A DNA stretch of 17,246 nt. It comes from DASRSS01 sp035656335. GTDB taxonomy: Bacteria > Actinomycetota > Actinomycetes > Mycobacteriales > Jatrophihabitantaceae. The notes under the pieces are model-generated. The model worked only from the letters and a program-made list of their open reading frames with translations. It was not told where the DNA came from and ran no database searches. Shown in pieces: positions 1 to 6,401 of the stretch. The stretch is from NCBI GenBank assembly GCA_035656335.1, contig DASRSS010000088.1, positions 1 through 17,246 on the forward strand, given 5' to 3'. A program made the translations under genes and the position numbers. Positions within the stretch are counted from its first letter, which is position 1, and the number at the start of each line of letters is the position of its first letter.

Positions 1-1
1 G

Positions 2-862
2 GCGTTCTGTTCCGATCTTGCCCAGGTCGACCGCGCCAGCGCGTCCGAGCCGGAGCGGGTGACGCCGTCGCTGCGGGCGGGCAGCTGGCCGCCGGCGACC
101 GCCCGGCGGACGGTCGCGGGCAGCGCGCCGGTTCCGGGGTCGACGGCGCCGAGCACAACCGCGCCGGCCAAGCCGCCGGTCGTGGTCCGTTCCCGCGCGA
201 AGCCGGTCGAGTACCACAAGCCGGTGTTCGACCTGCACGACTACGTGCACATGACGCCGCACGCCCACCGGTTCCCGGCTGACTCGATCATGCTGACGAT
301 CGACGACGGCCCGGATCCGGAGTGGACGCCCAAGATCCTGCGCCTGCTGGAGAAGCACCACGTTCAGGCGACGTTCTGCATGATCGGGTGCGAGGTCAAG
401 GCGGCGCCGAAGCTCGCCAAGGCCGTGGTCACGCAGGGCCACCACTTGGCCAACCACACGTTCACGCACCCGCTGTCGTTGCCGGGCCTGCCGCTGCACC
501 GGATCCGCCGCGAGATCGACCGCACCCAGGACGCGATCGTCACCGCGACCGGGGTGGCGCCGCACCTGTTCCGCTCGCCGGGCGGCAACTGGGGGCCGCA
601 CATCTACCGCGAGCTCGGGCCGCACGGGCTCGTCCCGCTCGACTGGGACGTCGACCCGCGCGACTGGGCACGTCCGGGCACGTCGTGGATCGAGAACGCG
701 ATGCTCGCCGCGGGGCCGGGCGACATCATCCTGTGCCACGACGGCGGCGGTGACCGGTCGGAGACCTATGCGGCGCTGAAGACGGTGATCCCGCAGTTGC
801 GGGCGCGCGGCCTGAACTTCGTGACGCTTCCCGCATCCAATGGGGTGGGCGCGCGAACCTGA
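2..862 (+). CDS. Polysaccharide deacetylase (NodB/CE4), 5'-truncated
   Basis: The product is a carbohydrate esterase family 4 metal-dependent deacetylase that removes N- or O-acetyl groups from a polysaccharide, probably peptidoglycan or a chitin-like polymer outside the cell. The CE4 motifs occur in order: TIDDGP (Asp pair at about 302-307), HTFTH (metal histidines near 455 and 467), RSPGG (about 572), DWDVDPRDW (about 644) and LCHDGG (His near 737). The frame is open to the left edge. The only in-window start, GTG at 59, would give a protein with a Pro/Ala/Thr-rich linker and no signal peptide, so the real start and an export signal probably lie upstream. The first 18 bases may not be genomic (see findings). 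The family call is secure; the substrate is not known. Confidence 0.85.
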   Translation, partial: AFCSDLAQVDRASASEPERVTPSLRAGSWPPATARRTVAGSAPVPGSTAPSTTAPAKPPVVVRSRAKPVEYHKPVFDLHDYVHMTPHAHRFPADSIMLTIDDGPDPEWTPKILRLLEKHHVQATFCMIGCEVKAAPKLAKAVVTQGHHLANHTFTHPLSLPGLPLHRIRREIDRTQDAIVTATGVAPHLFRSPGGNWGPHIYRELGPHGLVPLDWDVDPRDWARPGTSWIENAMLAAGPGDIILCHDGGGDRSETYAALKTVIPQLRARGLNFVTLPASNGVGART

Positions 863-888
863 TCGCCGGAGTGGGGGAGACTGGTGAC

Positions 889-1239
889 ATGCCTGATCTG
901 TCCCCGGAGGCCAAGGCCCGGGCCGTGCGCACCATCGACGTGGCGGCCGTGTTCGCCGACAACGCCGAGATCATCGTCGAGGCGCTGCCGGATCTGCCCG
1001 AAGGCCACGTGCTGGTCGCGCTCGTCGACGCCGAGCACGCCTTCACCGGGACGCATCACGTCGAGAAGGTGAACCTGGTCGAGCGCATCCCGCAGATCGA
1101 GGGCGACGGCTGGGCGATGGTGTTCTCGCCCGGCGCGAGCGTGGCGGACGTGCGGCGCCGGACCGCGGAGATGGCCGACATCGCCCGCGCCCGGATCGCC
1201 GCGATCGACCGGATCCTCGCCCGGCGCGCGGGTTCCTAG
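889..1239 (+). CDS. Hypothetical protein, 116 aa
   Basis: I do not recognise this small protein. It is soluble-looking, with no signal peptide or membrane segment. It begins MPDLSPEAKARAVRTIDV, has a mixed central part with several short beta-like stretches (EIIVEALPDL, HVLVALVDA), and ends in a basic Ala/Arg-rich helix. I chose ATG at 889 because a GGGGGAG ribosome binding site lies at 873-879. An in-frame GTG at 871 would place that site inside the gene. It follows the deacetylase by 26 bases in the same direction and may be cotranscribed. Its TAG stop shares a CTAG tetranucleotide with the stop of the convergent carboxylase alpha gene, so the two genes overlap by four bases. GC-rich third positions support coding. 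Confidence 0.7.
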   Translation: MPDLSPEAKARAVRTIDVAAVFADNAEIIVEALPDLPEGHVLVALVDAEHAFTGTHHVEKVNLVERIPQIEGDGWAMVFSPGASVADVRRRTAEMADIARARIAAIDRILARRAGS

Positions 1240-2996
1240 TCCTTGATCTCGCAGAGGACGGTGCCGGACGTGACGACGGCGCCGACCTCGGCGGACAGTC
1301 CGCTGATCGTGCCCGCCTTGTGCGCGTTCAGCGGCTGCTCCATCTTCATCGCCTCCAGCACAACGATCATCTGGCCGGCCTCGACGACGTCCCCGTCGGC
1401 GACCGCGACCTTGACGATGGTGCCCTGCATGGGGGCGGTCAGCGAGTCGCCGGACGCGGCGGAGCCGGACTTCTTGCCGGCGGAGCGCTTCGGGGCGGCC
1501 TTCTTCGCGCCGCCCGCGGACACCGTGCCGCCGAAGCTCGCCGGCAGCGAGACCTCCAGCCGCTTGCCGCCGACCTCGACGACGATCGTCTCCCGGGGCT
1601 CCGCCTCGCCGTCACCGTCCGCCGCGCCGCTGAACGGCGGGATCTGGTTGTCGAACTCGGTCTCGATCCAGCGCGTGAAGATCGTGAACGGGGTGTCGTC
1701 GTCCGTCGCGAACGCCGGGTCCCGCACGACCGCGCGGTGGAACGGCAGCGCGGTGGCCATGCCCTCGACGACGAACTCGTCGAGCGCGCGACGAGCCCGC
1801 TCGAGCGCCTCGGCGCGGTTCTCGCCGGTGACGATCAGCTTCGCCAGCAGCGAGTCGAACGCGCCGCCGATGACCGAGTTCGGTCCGATGCCGGAATCGA
1901 CGCGCACGCCCGGCCCGGCCGGCTCGCGGTAGGTGGTGACGGTGCCCGGTGCGGGCAGGAAGTTGCGTCCCGGGTCCTCGCCGTTGATGCGGAACTCGAA
2001 CGCGTGCCCGCGCGGCGTCGGGTCCTCGGTAAAGCGCAACACCTCGCCCTCGGCGATACGGAACTGCTCGCGGACGAGGTCGATGCCGCTGGTCTCCTCG
2101 GTGACCGGGTGCTCGACCTGCAGCCGGGTGTTCACCTCGAGGAAGCTGATCACGCCGTCGGATCCGACGAGGTATTCGACCGTGCCGGCCCCGTGGTACT
2201 TCGCCTCGCGGCAGATCGCCTTGGCGCTCTCGTGGATGCGCGCGCGCTGCTCGTCGGTCAGGAACGGCGCGGGCGCCTCCTCGACGAGCTTCTGGTTGCG
2301 GCGCTGCAGCGAGCAGTCACGCGTGCCGACCACGATCACGTTGCCGTGCTGGTCGGCCAGCACCTGCGCCTCAACGTGCCGCGACCGGTCGAGGTAGCGC
2401 TCGACGAAGCATTCGCCGCGGCCGAACGCGGAGATCGCCTCGCGTACCGCGGACTCGTACAGCTCGGCGACCTCGGACATCTCGCGGGCGATCTTCATGC
2501 CGCGCCCGCCACCGCCGTAGACGGCCTTGATCGCGATCGGCAGGCCGTGCTCCTGCGCGAAGGCGATGACCTCGTCCGCACCGGACACCGGGTCCTTGGT
2601 GCCGGCGACCAGCGGCGCACCGGCCCGCTCGGCGATGTGCCGGGCGACGGCCTTGTCACCCAGATCGCGGATCGACTGCGGCGACGGGCCGATCCAGGTG
2701 AGGCCGGCGTCCAGCACGGCCTGCGCGAAGTCCGCGTTCTCGGACAGGAAGCCGTAGCCCGGGTGGACGGCGTCCGCACCGGAGCGCTTCGCCGCGTCGA
2801 TCACCTTCTCGATGACCAGGTACGAGTCGCCCGGGGTGTTGCCGCCGAGAGCGAACGCCTCGTCGGCCATCTGGACGTGCAGCGCGTCGCGGTCCGGTTC
2901 GGCGTAGATGGCGACCGATGCGTACCCGGCGTCCTTGCACGCGCGGATCACCCGTACTGCGATCTCGCCGCGGTTGGCGATGAGCACTTTCTGCAC
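1236..2996 (-). CDS. accA3: Acyl-CoA carboxylase alpha subunit (biotin carboxylase + biotin carrier)
   Basis: The 586-residue alpha chain carries out ATP-dependent carboxylation of its own biotin, supplying CO2 to carboxyltransferase beta subunits for malonyl-CoA or methylmalonyl-CoA synthesis. The biotin carboxylase part starts with VQKVLIANRGEIAVR. It has the ATP-grasp glycine loop GGGGRGM (residues 161-167), FVERYLDRSRHVEAQVLAD (198-215) and EVNTRLQVEHPVTE (287-300). A Lys/Ala-rich linker leads to the biotinyl domain with EAMKMEQ; the biotinylated Lys551 lies 35 residues from the C-terminus, as is usual. The GTG start at 2996 is chosen because AGGAGG sits 7 bases upstream (3009-3004) and the family N-terminus begins there. 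Size and order match actinobacterial AccA3. No beta gene is adjacent, which fits an alpha subunit shared by several complexes. The symbol is by family resemblance. Confidence 0.93.
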   Translation of the reverse strand: MQKVLIANRGEIAVRVIRACKDAGYASVAIYAEPDRDALHVQMADEAFALGGNTPGDSYLVIEKVIDAAKRSGADAVHPGYGFLSENADFAQAVLDAGLTWIGPSPQSIRDLGDKAVARHIAERAGAPLVAGTKDPVSGADEVIAFAQEHGLPIAIKAVYGGGGRGMKIAREMSEVAELYESAVREAISAFGRGECFVERYLDRSRHVEAQVLADQHGNVIVVGTRDCSLQRRNQKLVEEAPAPFLTDEQRARIHESAKAICREAKYHGAGTVEYLVGSDGVISFLEVNTRLQVEHPVTEETSGIDLVREQFRIAEGEVLRFTEDPTPRGHAFEFRINGEDPGRNFLPAPGTVTTYREPAGPGVRVDSGIGPNSVIGGAFDSLLAKLIVTGENRAEALERARRALDEFVVEGMATALPFHRAVVRDPAFATDDDTPFTIFTRWIETEFDNQIPPFSGAADGDGEAEPRETIVVEVGGKRLEVSLPASFGGTVSAGGAKKAAPKRSAGKKSGSAASGDSLTAPMQGTIVKVAVADGDVVEAGQMIVVLEAMKMEQPLNAHKAGTISGLSAEVGAVVTSGTVLCEIKD

Positions 2997-3123
2997 CGTC
3001 TGGCCTCCTGATGGTGGCGAGCCGGCCCGCCGAGAGCGCCGACCCACCCAGCGAAGTGGGAGTAGCCGCAGACTACCCGGGAGCTATCGGCGCTATCGAC
3101 GGTATGTGGGGCTTCTCGCGCCG
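2997..3123. other. Intergenic leader region of the carboxylase alpha gene
   Basis: These 127 bases separate the GH16 stop from the accA3 start and must hold the 3' end of one transcript and the leader of the other. They contain the accA3 ribosome binding site, a small inverted repeat (CCCAC at 3043-3047 with GTGGG at 3056-3060, 8-base loop), a TAGTCT box on the minus strand (3075-3070), and a direct repeat GCTATCG at about 3083-3089 and 3092-3098. I see no strong U-tract terminator. Confidence 0.4.
3070..3075 (-). promoter_or_regulatory. Candidate -10 box for the carboxylase alpha gene
   Basis: TAGTCT on the minus strand fits the actinobacterial TANNNT -10 pattern and lies about 74 bases before the GTG start. 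The surrounding octamer GTAGTCTG is identical to one upstream of the GH16 gene (4684-4677). No convincing -35 box is visible, so this is a weak prediction. Confidence 0.3.
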
Positions 3124-4599
3124 CTACTTCCAGACCCGGACGTAGTCCACCTGCGTCACCGCGGGGAAGACGGTCGATGCGTTGGGCGCCGGTGAGAAGC
3201 TGCCGTCATCGACCATCGACTGCAGGATCATGAAGAAGGGCTGGTCGAACGGGGTCGAGTTCGCGTAGCCGGGCAGCGCCGTCCAGTTGGCGAAGGTGGA
3301 GCACTTGAGGCCGTCGAAGTAGAACGAGATCTGCTTCCCGGCGGTCCACTCGATCGCGTAGGTGTGGAAGCCGGCAGCCCAGTTCGCCACGGTGCACCCG
3401 TTGACCGAGCCCACGTCGCTCGGCGTGCTGGCGCCGTTGAGATGCGTGTTCCCGAACACGGTGTTCGGCAGCGCCCCGTAGGTCTCGGCAGCGTCGATCT
3501 CGGCGTGACCGGGGTAGATCTGCGTGCCGTTCTGGGGCATCAGCCAGAACGCGTTGTGCAGCCCGGTTCCGCCCGCGAACTTGATGCGTGCCTCGAACAG
3601 ACCGCCGTCCTGGCTGAACTTGTTCTGCGTGTGCAGGACCGCGCCGCCGTATTGCGCGTTCTGCCAACCCAGCGCCGTCCAGCACCGCTGCGGGCTGGCC
3701 AGCTTGGTGACCGCGAGATCGAGGAAGCCGCCGCTGACCTGGACGTGGCTGGGGTCGTCGTAGTAGCAGGTGCTGGGATTGCTGTTGTAGTTGTAGCCGT
3801 TCCAGGCGGTCCATTTCGTCGTGTCGAGGCTGGAGCCGCTGAACTCGTCGTCGAAGGTGCAGGTCCAGCGCGTGCCGTCGGCCTCGGCGGGAGCCGCGCC
3901 GCCGCACGAGGCGCCGGTGCTCGAGGCGCCGGCGCTCGACGTGTCGCTCGCTCCGGCGCTGGTACCGGTGTCGCTGCCGGGCGCGGTGGTGCCGCCGGTG
4001 GGCATGCCGGCGTCCGAGCCGCTGCCGGTCGTCGGGGCGCTCGTGGGCGCGCCGGACGTGCTGCCCGTGCTGCCGCCGCTGGTCGGCGGGGTGGACGTCG
4101 TCCCGCCGCCGGCACGCCCGGCCAGCGTCTCCGCGGCCAGTTCGGCCTGGGCATTCGCCCGAGCCCGCGCCTTCAGCCGGGCGCTGGCGACGGCCCGGTG
4201 GGCGGCGAGCGCGACCGCGATCTTGCGGGCGCGAGCCTTGGCGCGGGCGACGGCCCGGTGCTGGGCCTGGACCCGGGCCGCGCTCTGGCTCGCGGCGGTC
4301 ACGGTGGCGCGTCCGGTGGCCTTCGCGGTCGCGTGGCCGACCGCCTTCGCGGTGCTGGTGATGGCGACGGTGCGGCCGCGGACGGTCGCGTACGCCGTCA
4401 CGGTCGCGGCGCGGGCCACGCTCGCGTGCACCTGCCGGGTGACGGCGCGGTGCACGGTGTGCCGGGTGCTCGCGCTGGCGCTGCTGGACAGCGCGCCGAG
4501 TGTGACCACGGTCAGCACGACGGTCAGCAGGGCGCCGGCGGTGTGCCGAGCACGGCTTGCTACTGGGCGCGGCGCAGGGGGCCGCGTCGAGTTGGTCAT
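3124..4599 (-). CDS. Secreted glycoside hydrolase family 16 protein
   Basis: This is an exported beta-glucanase-like enzyme (GH16; laminarinase, lichenase or related), 491 residues. It has a signal peptide (residues 1 to about 43: basic start, hydrophobic ALLTVVLTVVTLGAL, then SSASAS). A strongly basic Ala/Arg/His/Thr region without acidic residues follows (45-152), then a Gly/Ser/Thr/Pro linker (about 161-232). The catalytic domain runs from about TFDDEFSG (248) to the end YVRVWK. The GH16 active-site motif EIDAAE is present: Glu367 would be the nucleophile, Asp369 the helper and Glu372 the acid/base. ATG at 4599 was chosen because the signal peptide starts there and GAGG precedes it; an upstream ATG at 4677 adds 26 residues with no export logic. 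The family call is strong, but the glucan linkage cannot be read from sequence. Confidence 0.92.
   Translation of the reverse strand: MTNSTRPPAPRPVASRARHTAGALLTVVLTVVTLGALSSSASASTRHTVHRAVTRQVHASVARAATVTAYATVRGRTVAITSTAKAVGHATAKATGRATVTAASQSAARVQAQHRAVARAKARARKIAVALAAHRAVASARLKARARANAQAELAAETLAGRAGGGTTSTPPTSGGSTGSTSGAPTSAPTTGSGSDAGMPTGGTTAPGSDTGTSAGASDTSSAGASSTGASCGGAAPAEADGTRWTCTFDDEFSGSSLDTTKWTAWNGYNYNSNPSTCYYDDPSHVQVSGGFLDLAVTKLASPQRCWTALGWQNAQYGGAVLHTQNKFSQDGGLFEARIKFAGGTGLHNAFWLMPQNGTQIYPGHAEIDAAETYGALPNTVFGNTHLNGASTPSDVGSVNGCTVANWAAGFHTYAIEWTAGKQISFYFDGLKCSTFANWTALPGYANSTPFDQPFFMILQSMVDDGSFSPAPNASTVFPAVTQVDYVRVWK
4138..4465 (-). repeat. Low-complexity basic repeat region within the GH16 gene
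   Basis: This DNA encodes GH16 residues 45-153, which are rich in Ala, Arg, His, Lys and Thr, with no Asp or Glu until residue 153. Related units HRAVARAKARAR and HRAVASARLKARAR lie 20 residues apart. The 15-base string GGCGACGGCCCGGTG occurs at 4186-4200 and again exactly 60 bases later at 4246-4260, suggesting growth by tandem duplication. GCCTTCGCGGT is also repeated near 4319 and 4342. Confidence 0.55.
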
Positions 4600-4627
4600 A
4601 AAGATGCCTCGGAGAGCTAGCGTTGTT

Positions 4628-4654
4628 GCCGCGCGTTCCTCGGAACACCGCAGC
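4628..4654 (-). promoter_or_regulatory. Hairpin in the 5' leader of the GH16 gene
   Basis: On the minus strand this folds as a 6-bp stem (4654-4649 with 4633-4628, one G-U pair), a small asymmetric internal loop, and a 5-bp stem GUUCC/GGAAC (4646-4642 with 4639-4635) closed by a 2-base GA turn as drawn. It lies about 30 bases before the GH16 start codon, inside the likely untranslated leader. It could be a regulatory or stabilising element. I could not match it convincingly to a known riboswitch. Confidence 0.45.
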
Positions 4655-4677
4655 GCGTGGGCTTCCCCCGCCGGCAC

Positions 4678-4683
4678 AGACTA
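4678..4683 (-). promoter_or_regulatory. Candidate -10 box for the GH16 gene
   Basis: TAGTCT on the minus strand, in the context TTTTAAGTAGTCTG, fits TANNNT and would start a transcript about 72 bases before the GH16 ATG. The GTAGTCTG octamer also occurs before accA3. No clear -35 box is visible at normal spacing. Confidence 0.32.
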
Positions 4684-4763
4684 CTTAAAACGGTCATTTC
4701 AGGACAGTCCACCCCAGGGCTATCCGCTGACAAGATCGGCAGTGCGCGCCCGGACTTGAGCGG

Positions 4764-5183
4764 CTACTGCAACTCCGCCAGTCGATCGCGGCACTGGGCC
4801 GACACCTCGTCGATCTCGCGCAGGGTGCGGCGCAGGTCGGCCTCGCGGGCGCGCAGATCCGCGCCGATCTCGGCCAGTCGATCCAGCAAGGTCTGCAGCT
4901 GGCGGCGCTCGGAGCTGGCGGCGCCGTCGTACATGTCCACGATCTCGCGGCACTCGCCGAGCGTCATGCCGAAGCGCCGGCCCCGGATGATCAGCCGTAG
5001 CCGGGCCCGGTCGCGCGCGCGGTAGCGGCGGCTGGTGCCCTGCCGTTCCGGGGCGATCAGCCCCTCGGCCTCGTAGAAGCGCAGCGTCCGGGTGGTGACG
5101 CCGAGTTCGTCGGCGAGCTCGCGGACCGTCCAGGTCCGTTCGCCGCCGCCCGCCGCGTCCCGCGCTTCCGTCGTCGTCCCCAC
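4764..5183 (-). CDS. MerR-family regulator, LiuR-like
   Basis: This 139-residue regulator has an N-terminal winged helix-turn-helix (VRELADELGVTTRTLRFYE, then AEGLIAPERQGTSRRYRARD) followed by RLRLIIRGRRFGMTLGECREIVDMYD. That stretch strongly resembles LiuR, the MerR-type regulator of branched-chain amino acid and fatty acid catabolism genes in proteobacteria. The C-terminal third is a charged dimerisation coiled coil (about 95-139). It has only two cysteines (in GECRE and SAQCR), unlike metal-sensing MerR proteins. GTG at 5183 is the only reasonable start before the helix-turn-helix; no strong ribosome binding site precedes it. It is divergent from the acyl-CoA dehydrogenase-carboxylase operon, with a perfect palindrome between them, so that operon is its likely target. 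The ligand, perhaps an acyl-CoA, is inference. Confidence 0.88.
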   Translation of the reverse strand: MGTTTEARDAAGGGERTWTVRELADELGVTTRTLRFYEAEGLIAPERQGTSRRYRARDRARLRLIIRGRRFGMTLGECREIVDMYDGAASSERRQLQTLLDRLAEIGADLRAREADLRRTLREIDEVSAQCRDRLAELQ

Positions 5184-5203
5184 CGCGTTATGGTTGCCTG
5201 ACG

Positions 5204-5219
5204 TTGACGTTAACGTCAA
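5204..5219. promoter_or_regulatory. Perfect 16-bp palindrome, probable MerR operator
   Basis: TTGACGTTAACGTCAA is its own reverse complement and sits centrally in the 66-base gap between the divergent MerR and acyl-CoA dehydrogenase genes. Each half provides TTGACG, a near-consensus -35 hexamer, one pointing each way. MerR proteins bind dyads within the spacer or -35 region of their target promoter, so this is the natural operator for the adjacent regulator. No clear -10 box is seen at usual spacing on either side. Confidence 0.7.
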
Positions 5220-5249
5220 GCTGCGCACGTCCAGGAGGAGCGTTCCCGT

Positions 5250-6401
5250 ATGACCTTCGAGTTGTCCGCCGAGCACGAGTCCTTCCGCGCGGTCGTCCGC
5301 GACTTCGCCGAACGCGAGCTCGCGCCGCACGTCGCGCAGTGGGACCGCGAGCACCACTTCCCGGTCGAGGTGGTGCACGCGATGGGCGAGCTCGGGCTGT
5401 TCGGGCTGGTCGTGCCGGAGGCGTACGGCGGCTCGGGCGGGGACTTCACGTCGCTGTGCGTCGCGATCGAGGAGATCGGCCGGGTCGACCAGTCGATCGG
5501 CATCACCCTCGAGGCGGGGGTCGGGCTGGGCATCAACCCGATCCTGAGCTACGGGACCGAGGAGCAGAAGCAGCGCTGGCTGCCCGACCTGGTCAGCGGC
5601 CGCTGTCTGGCCGCGTTCGGCCTCACCGAGCCCGAGGCGGGCTCCGACGCCGGCGCCACGAAGACGCGCGCGGTCCAGGACGGCGGCGACTGGGTGATCA
5701 ACGGCGCGAAGTCGTTCATCACCAACTCCGGCACCTCGATCACGTCCGTGGTCACCGTGACCGCGAAGACCGGCGACCGCGAGATCTCGACGATCATGAT
5801 CCCGAGCGGCACGCCGGGCTTCGTCGTCGAGCCGGCCTACGAGAAGCTCGGCTGGCACATCTCCGACACGCACGGCCTCGCCTTCAACGACTGCCGGGTG
5901 CCGGCCGACAACCTGCTCGGCACGCGTGGCAAGGGCTTCGCGCAGTTCCTCGCGGTGCTGGACGACGGGCGCATCGCGATCGCCGCCCTCGCGGTCGGCC
6001 TGGCGCAGGCGTGCCTGGACCACTCCGTGCGGTACGCGTCCGAGCGGCACACGTTCGGCGAGCCGATCGCGTCGCGGCAGGCGGTCGCGTTCTCGCTCTC
6101 GGACCTTGCGGTGTCCGTCGAGTCGGCGAGGCTGCTCACCTACAAGGCCGCGGCGCTCAAGGACGCCGGCCGGCCCGCGTCCGAGGTCAAGCAGGCGGCG
6201 GCAATCGCGAAGCTGTACGCCACCGAGGCCGCCGTCACCGCCACCCGCACGGCGACGCAGGTGTTCGGCGGCAACGGGTTCATGGAGGAGTTCCCGGTCG
6301 CCCGCTTCTACCGCGACGCCAAGATACTCGAGATCGGCGAGGGGACGTCCGAGGTGCAGCGCCTGGTGATCGCCCGCGGCCTGGGGCTGCCGGTCACATG
6401 A
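5250..6401 (+). CDS. Acyl-CoA dehydrogenase, MCAD/SCAD type
   Basis: The 383-residue FAD enzyme oxidises an acyl-CoA to its trans-2-enoyl-CoA, passing electrons to electron-transfer flavoprotein. Family signatures are FGLTEPEAGSDAG (123-135), WVINGAKSFITNSG (148-161), RHTFGEPIASRQAV (266-279), QVFGGNGFMEEFPV (337-350) and the terminal EIGEGTSEVQR (361-371). The catalytic base is predicted as Glu364, the position used by medium-, short- and short-branched-chain enzymes. The alternative isovaleryl-CoA/long-chain position carries VLDDGRIAIA with no glutamate, so isovaleryl-CoA dehydrogenase is not favoured. AGGAGG at 5233-5238 supports ATG at 5250. Its TGA overlaps the next gene's ATG (ATGA), implying translational coupling. 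Pairing with a carboxylase suggests a branched or otherwise unsaturated substrate route. Confidence 0.93.
   Translation: MTFELSAEHESFRAVVRDFAERELAPHVAQWDREHHFPVEVVHAMGELGLFGLVVPEAYGGSGGDFTSLCVAIEEIGRVDQSIGITLEAGVGLGINPILSYGTEEQKQRWLPDLVSGRCLAAFGLTEPEAGSDAGATKTRAVQDGGDWVINGAKSFITNSGTSITSVVTVTAKTGDREISTIMIPSGTPGFVVEPAYEKLGWHISDTHGLAFNDCRVPADNLLGTRGKGFAQFLAVLDDGRIAIAALAVGLAQACLDHSVRYASERHTFGEPIASRQAVAFSLSDLAVSVESARLLTYKAAALKDAGRPASEVKQAAAIAKLYATEAAVTATRTATQVFGGNGFMEEFPVARFYRDAKILEIGEGTSEVQRLVIARGLGLPVT

Noticed and set aside
1320..3011. A 563-codon open frame on the plus strand opposite the carboxylase alpha gene
   Set aside because: It is antisense to a gene with unmistakable biotin carboxylase motifs. 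Its product is Arg/Gly/Ala/Val-rich low complexity, as expected from high-GC shadow frames. The same holds for long antisense frames at 4764-6050 (beyond the MerR part), 6308-7996, 8371-10110, 9659-11395 and 14658-16274.
4600..4683. A standard c-di-AMP (ydaO) riboswitch before the GH16 gene
   Set aside because: Some conserved-looking pieces are in order, but the leader is only about 70-75 bases and lacks GUGAAUCC and CAGCUAAC. It is not confident enough to annotate as that family.
4764..5183. A metal-responsive MerR (mercury, copper or zinc type)
   Set aside because: The two cysteines are far apart and not in the metal-binding loop pattern. The similarity and context point to the LiuR group.
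5204..6397. In-frame upstream extension of the carboxylase beta gene, giving a 905-residue protein
   Set aside because: The extension lies in a shadow frame of the acyl-CoA dehydrogenase gene and begins inside the palindrome. The family N-terminus and ATGA overlap place the start at 6398.
5250..6401. Assignment as isovaleryl-CoA dehydrogenase in a full leucine degradation operon
   Set aside because: The glutamate position typical of isovaleryl-CoA dehydrogenase is not a glutamate here (VLDDGRIAIA). No alpha subunit, methylglutaconyl-CoA hydratase or HMG-CoA lyase gene is adjacent. The LiuR-like regulator keeps the idea possible, but it is not shown.
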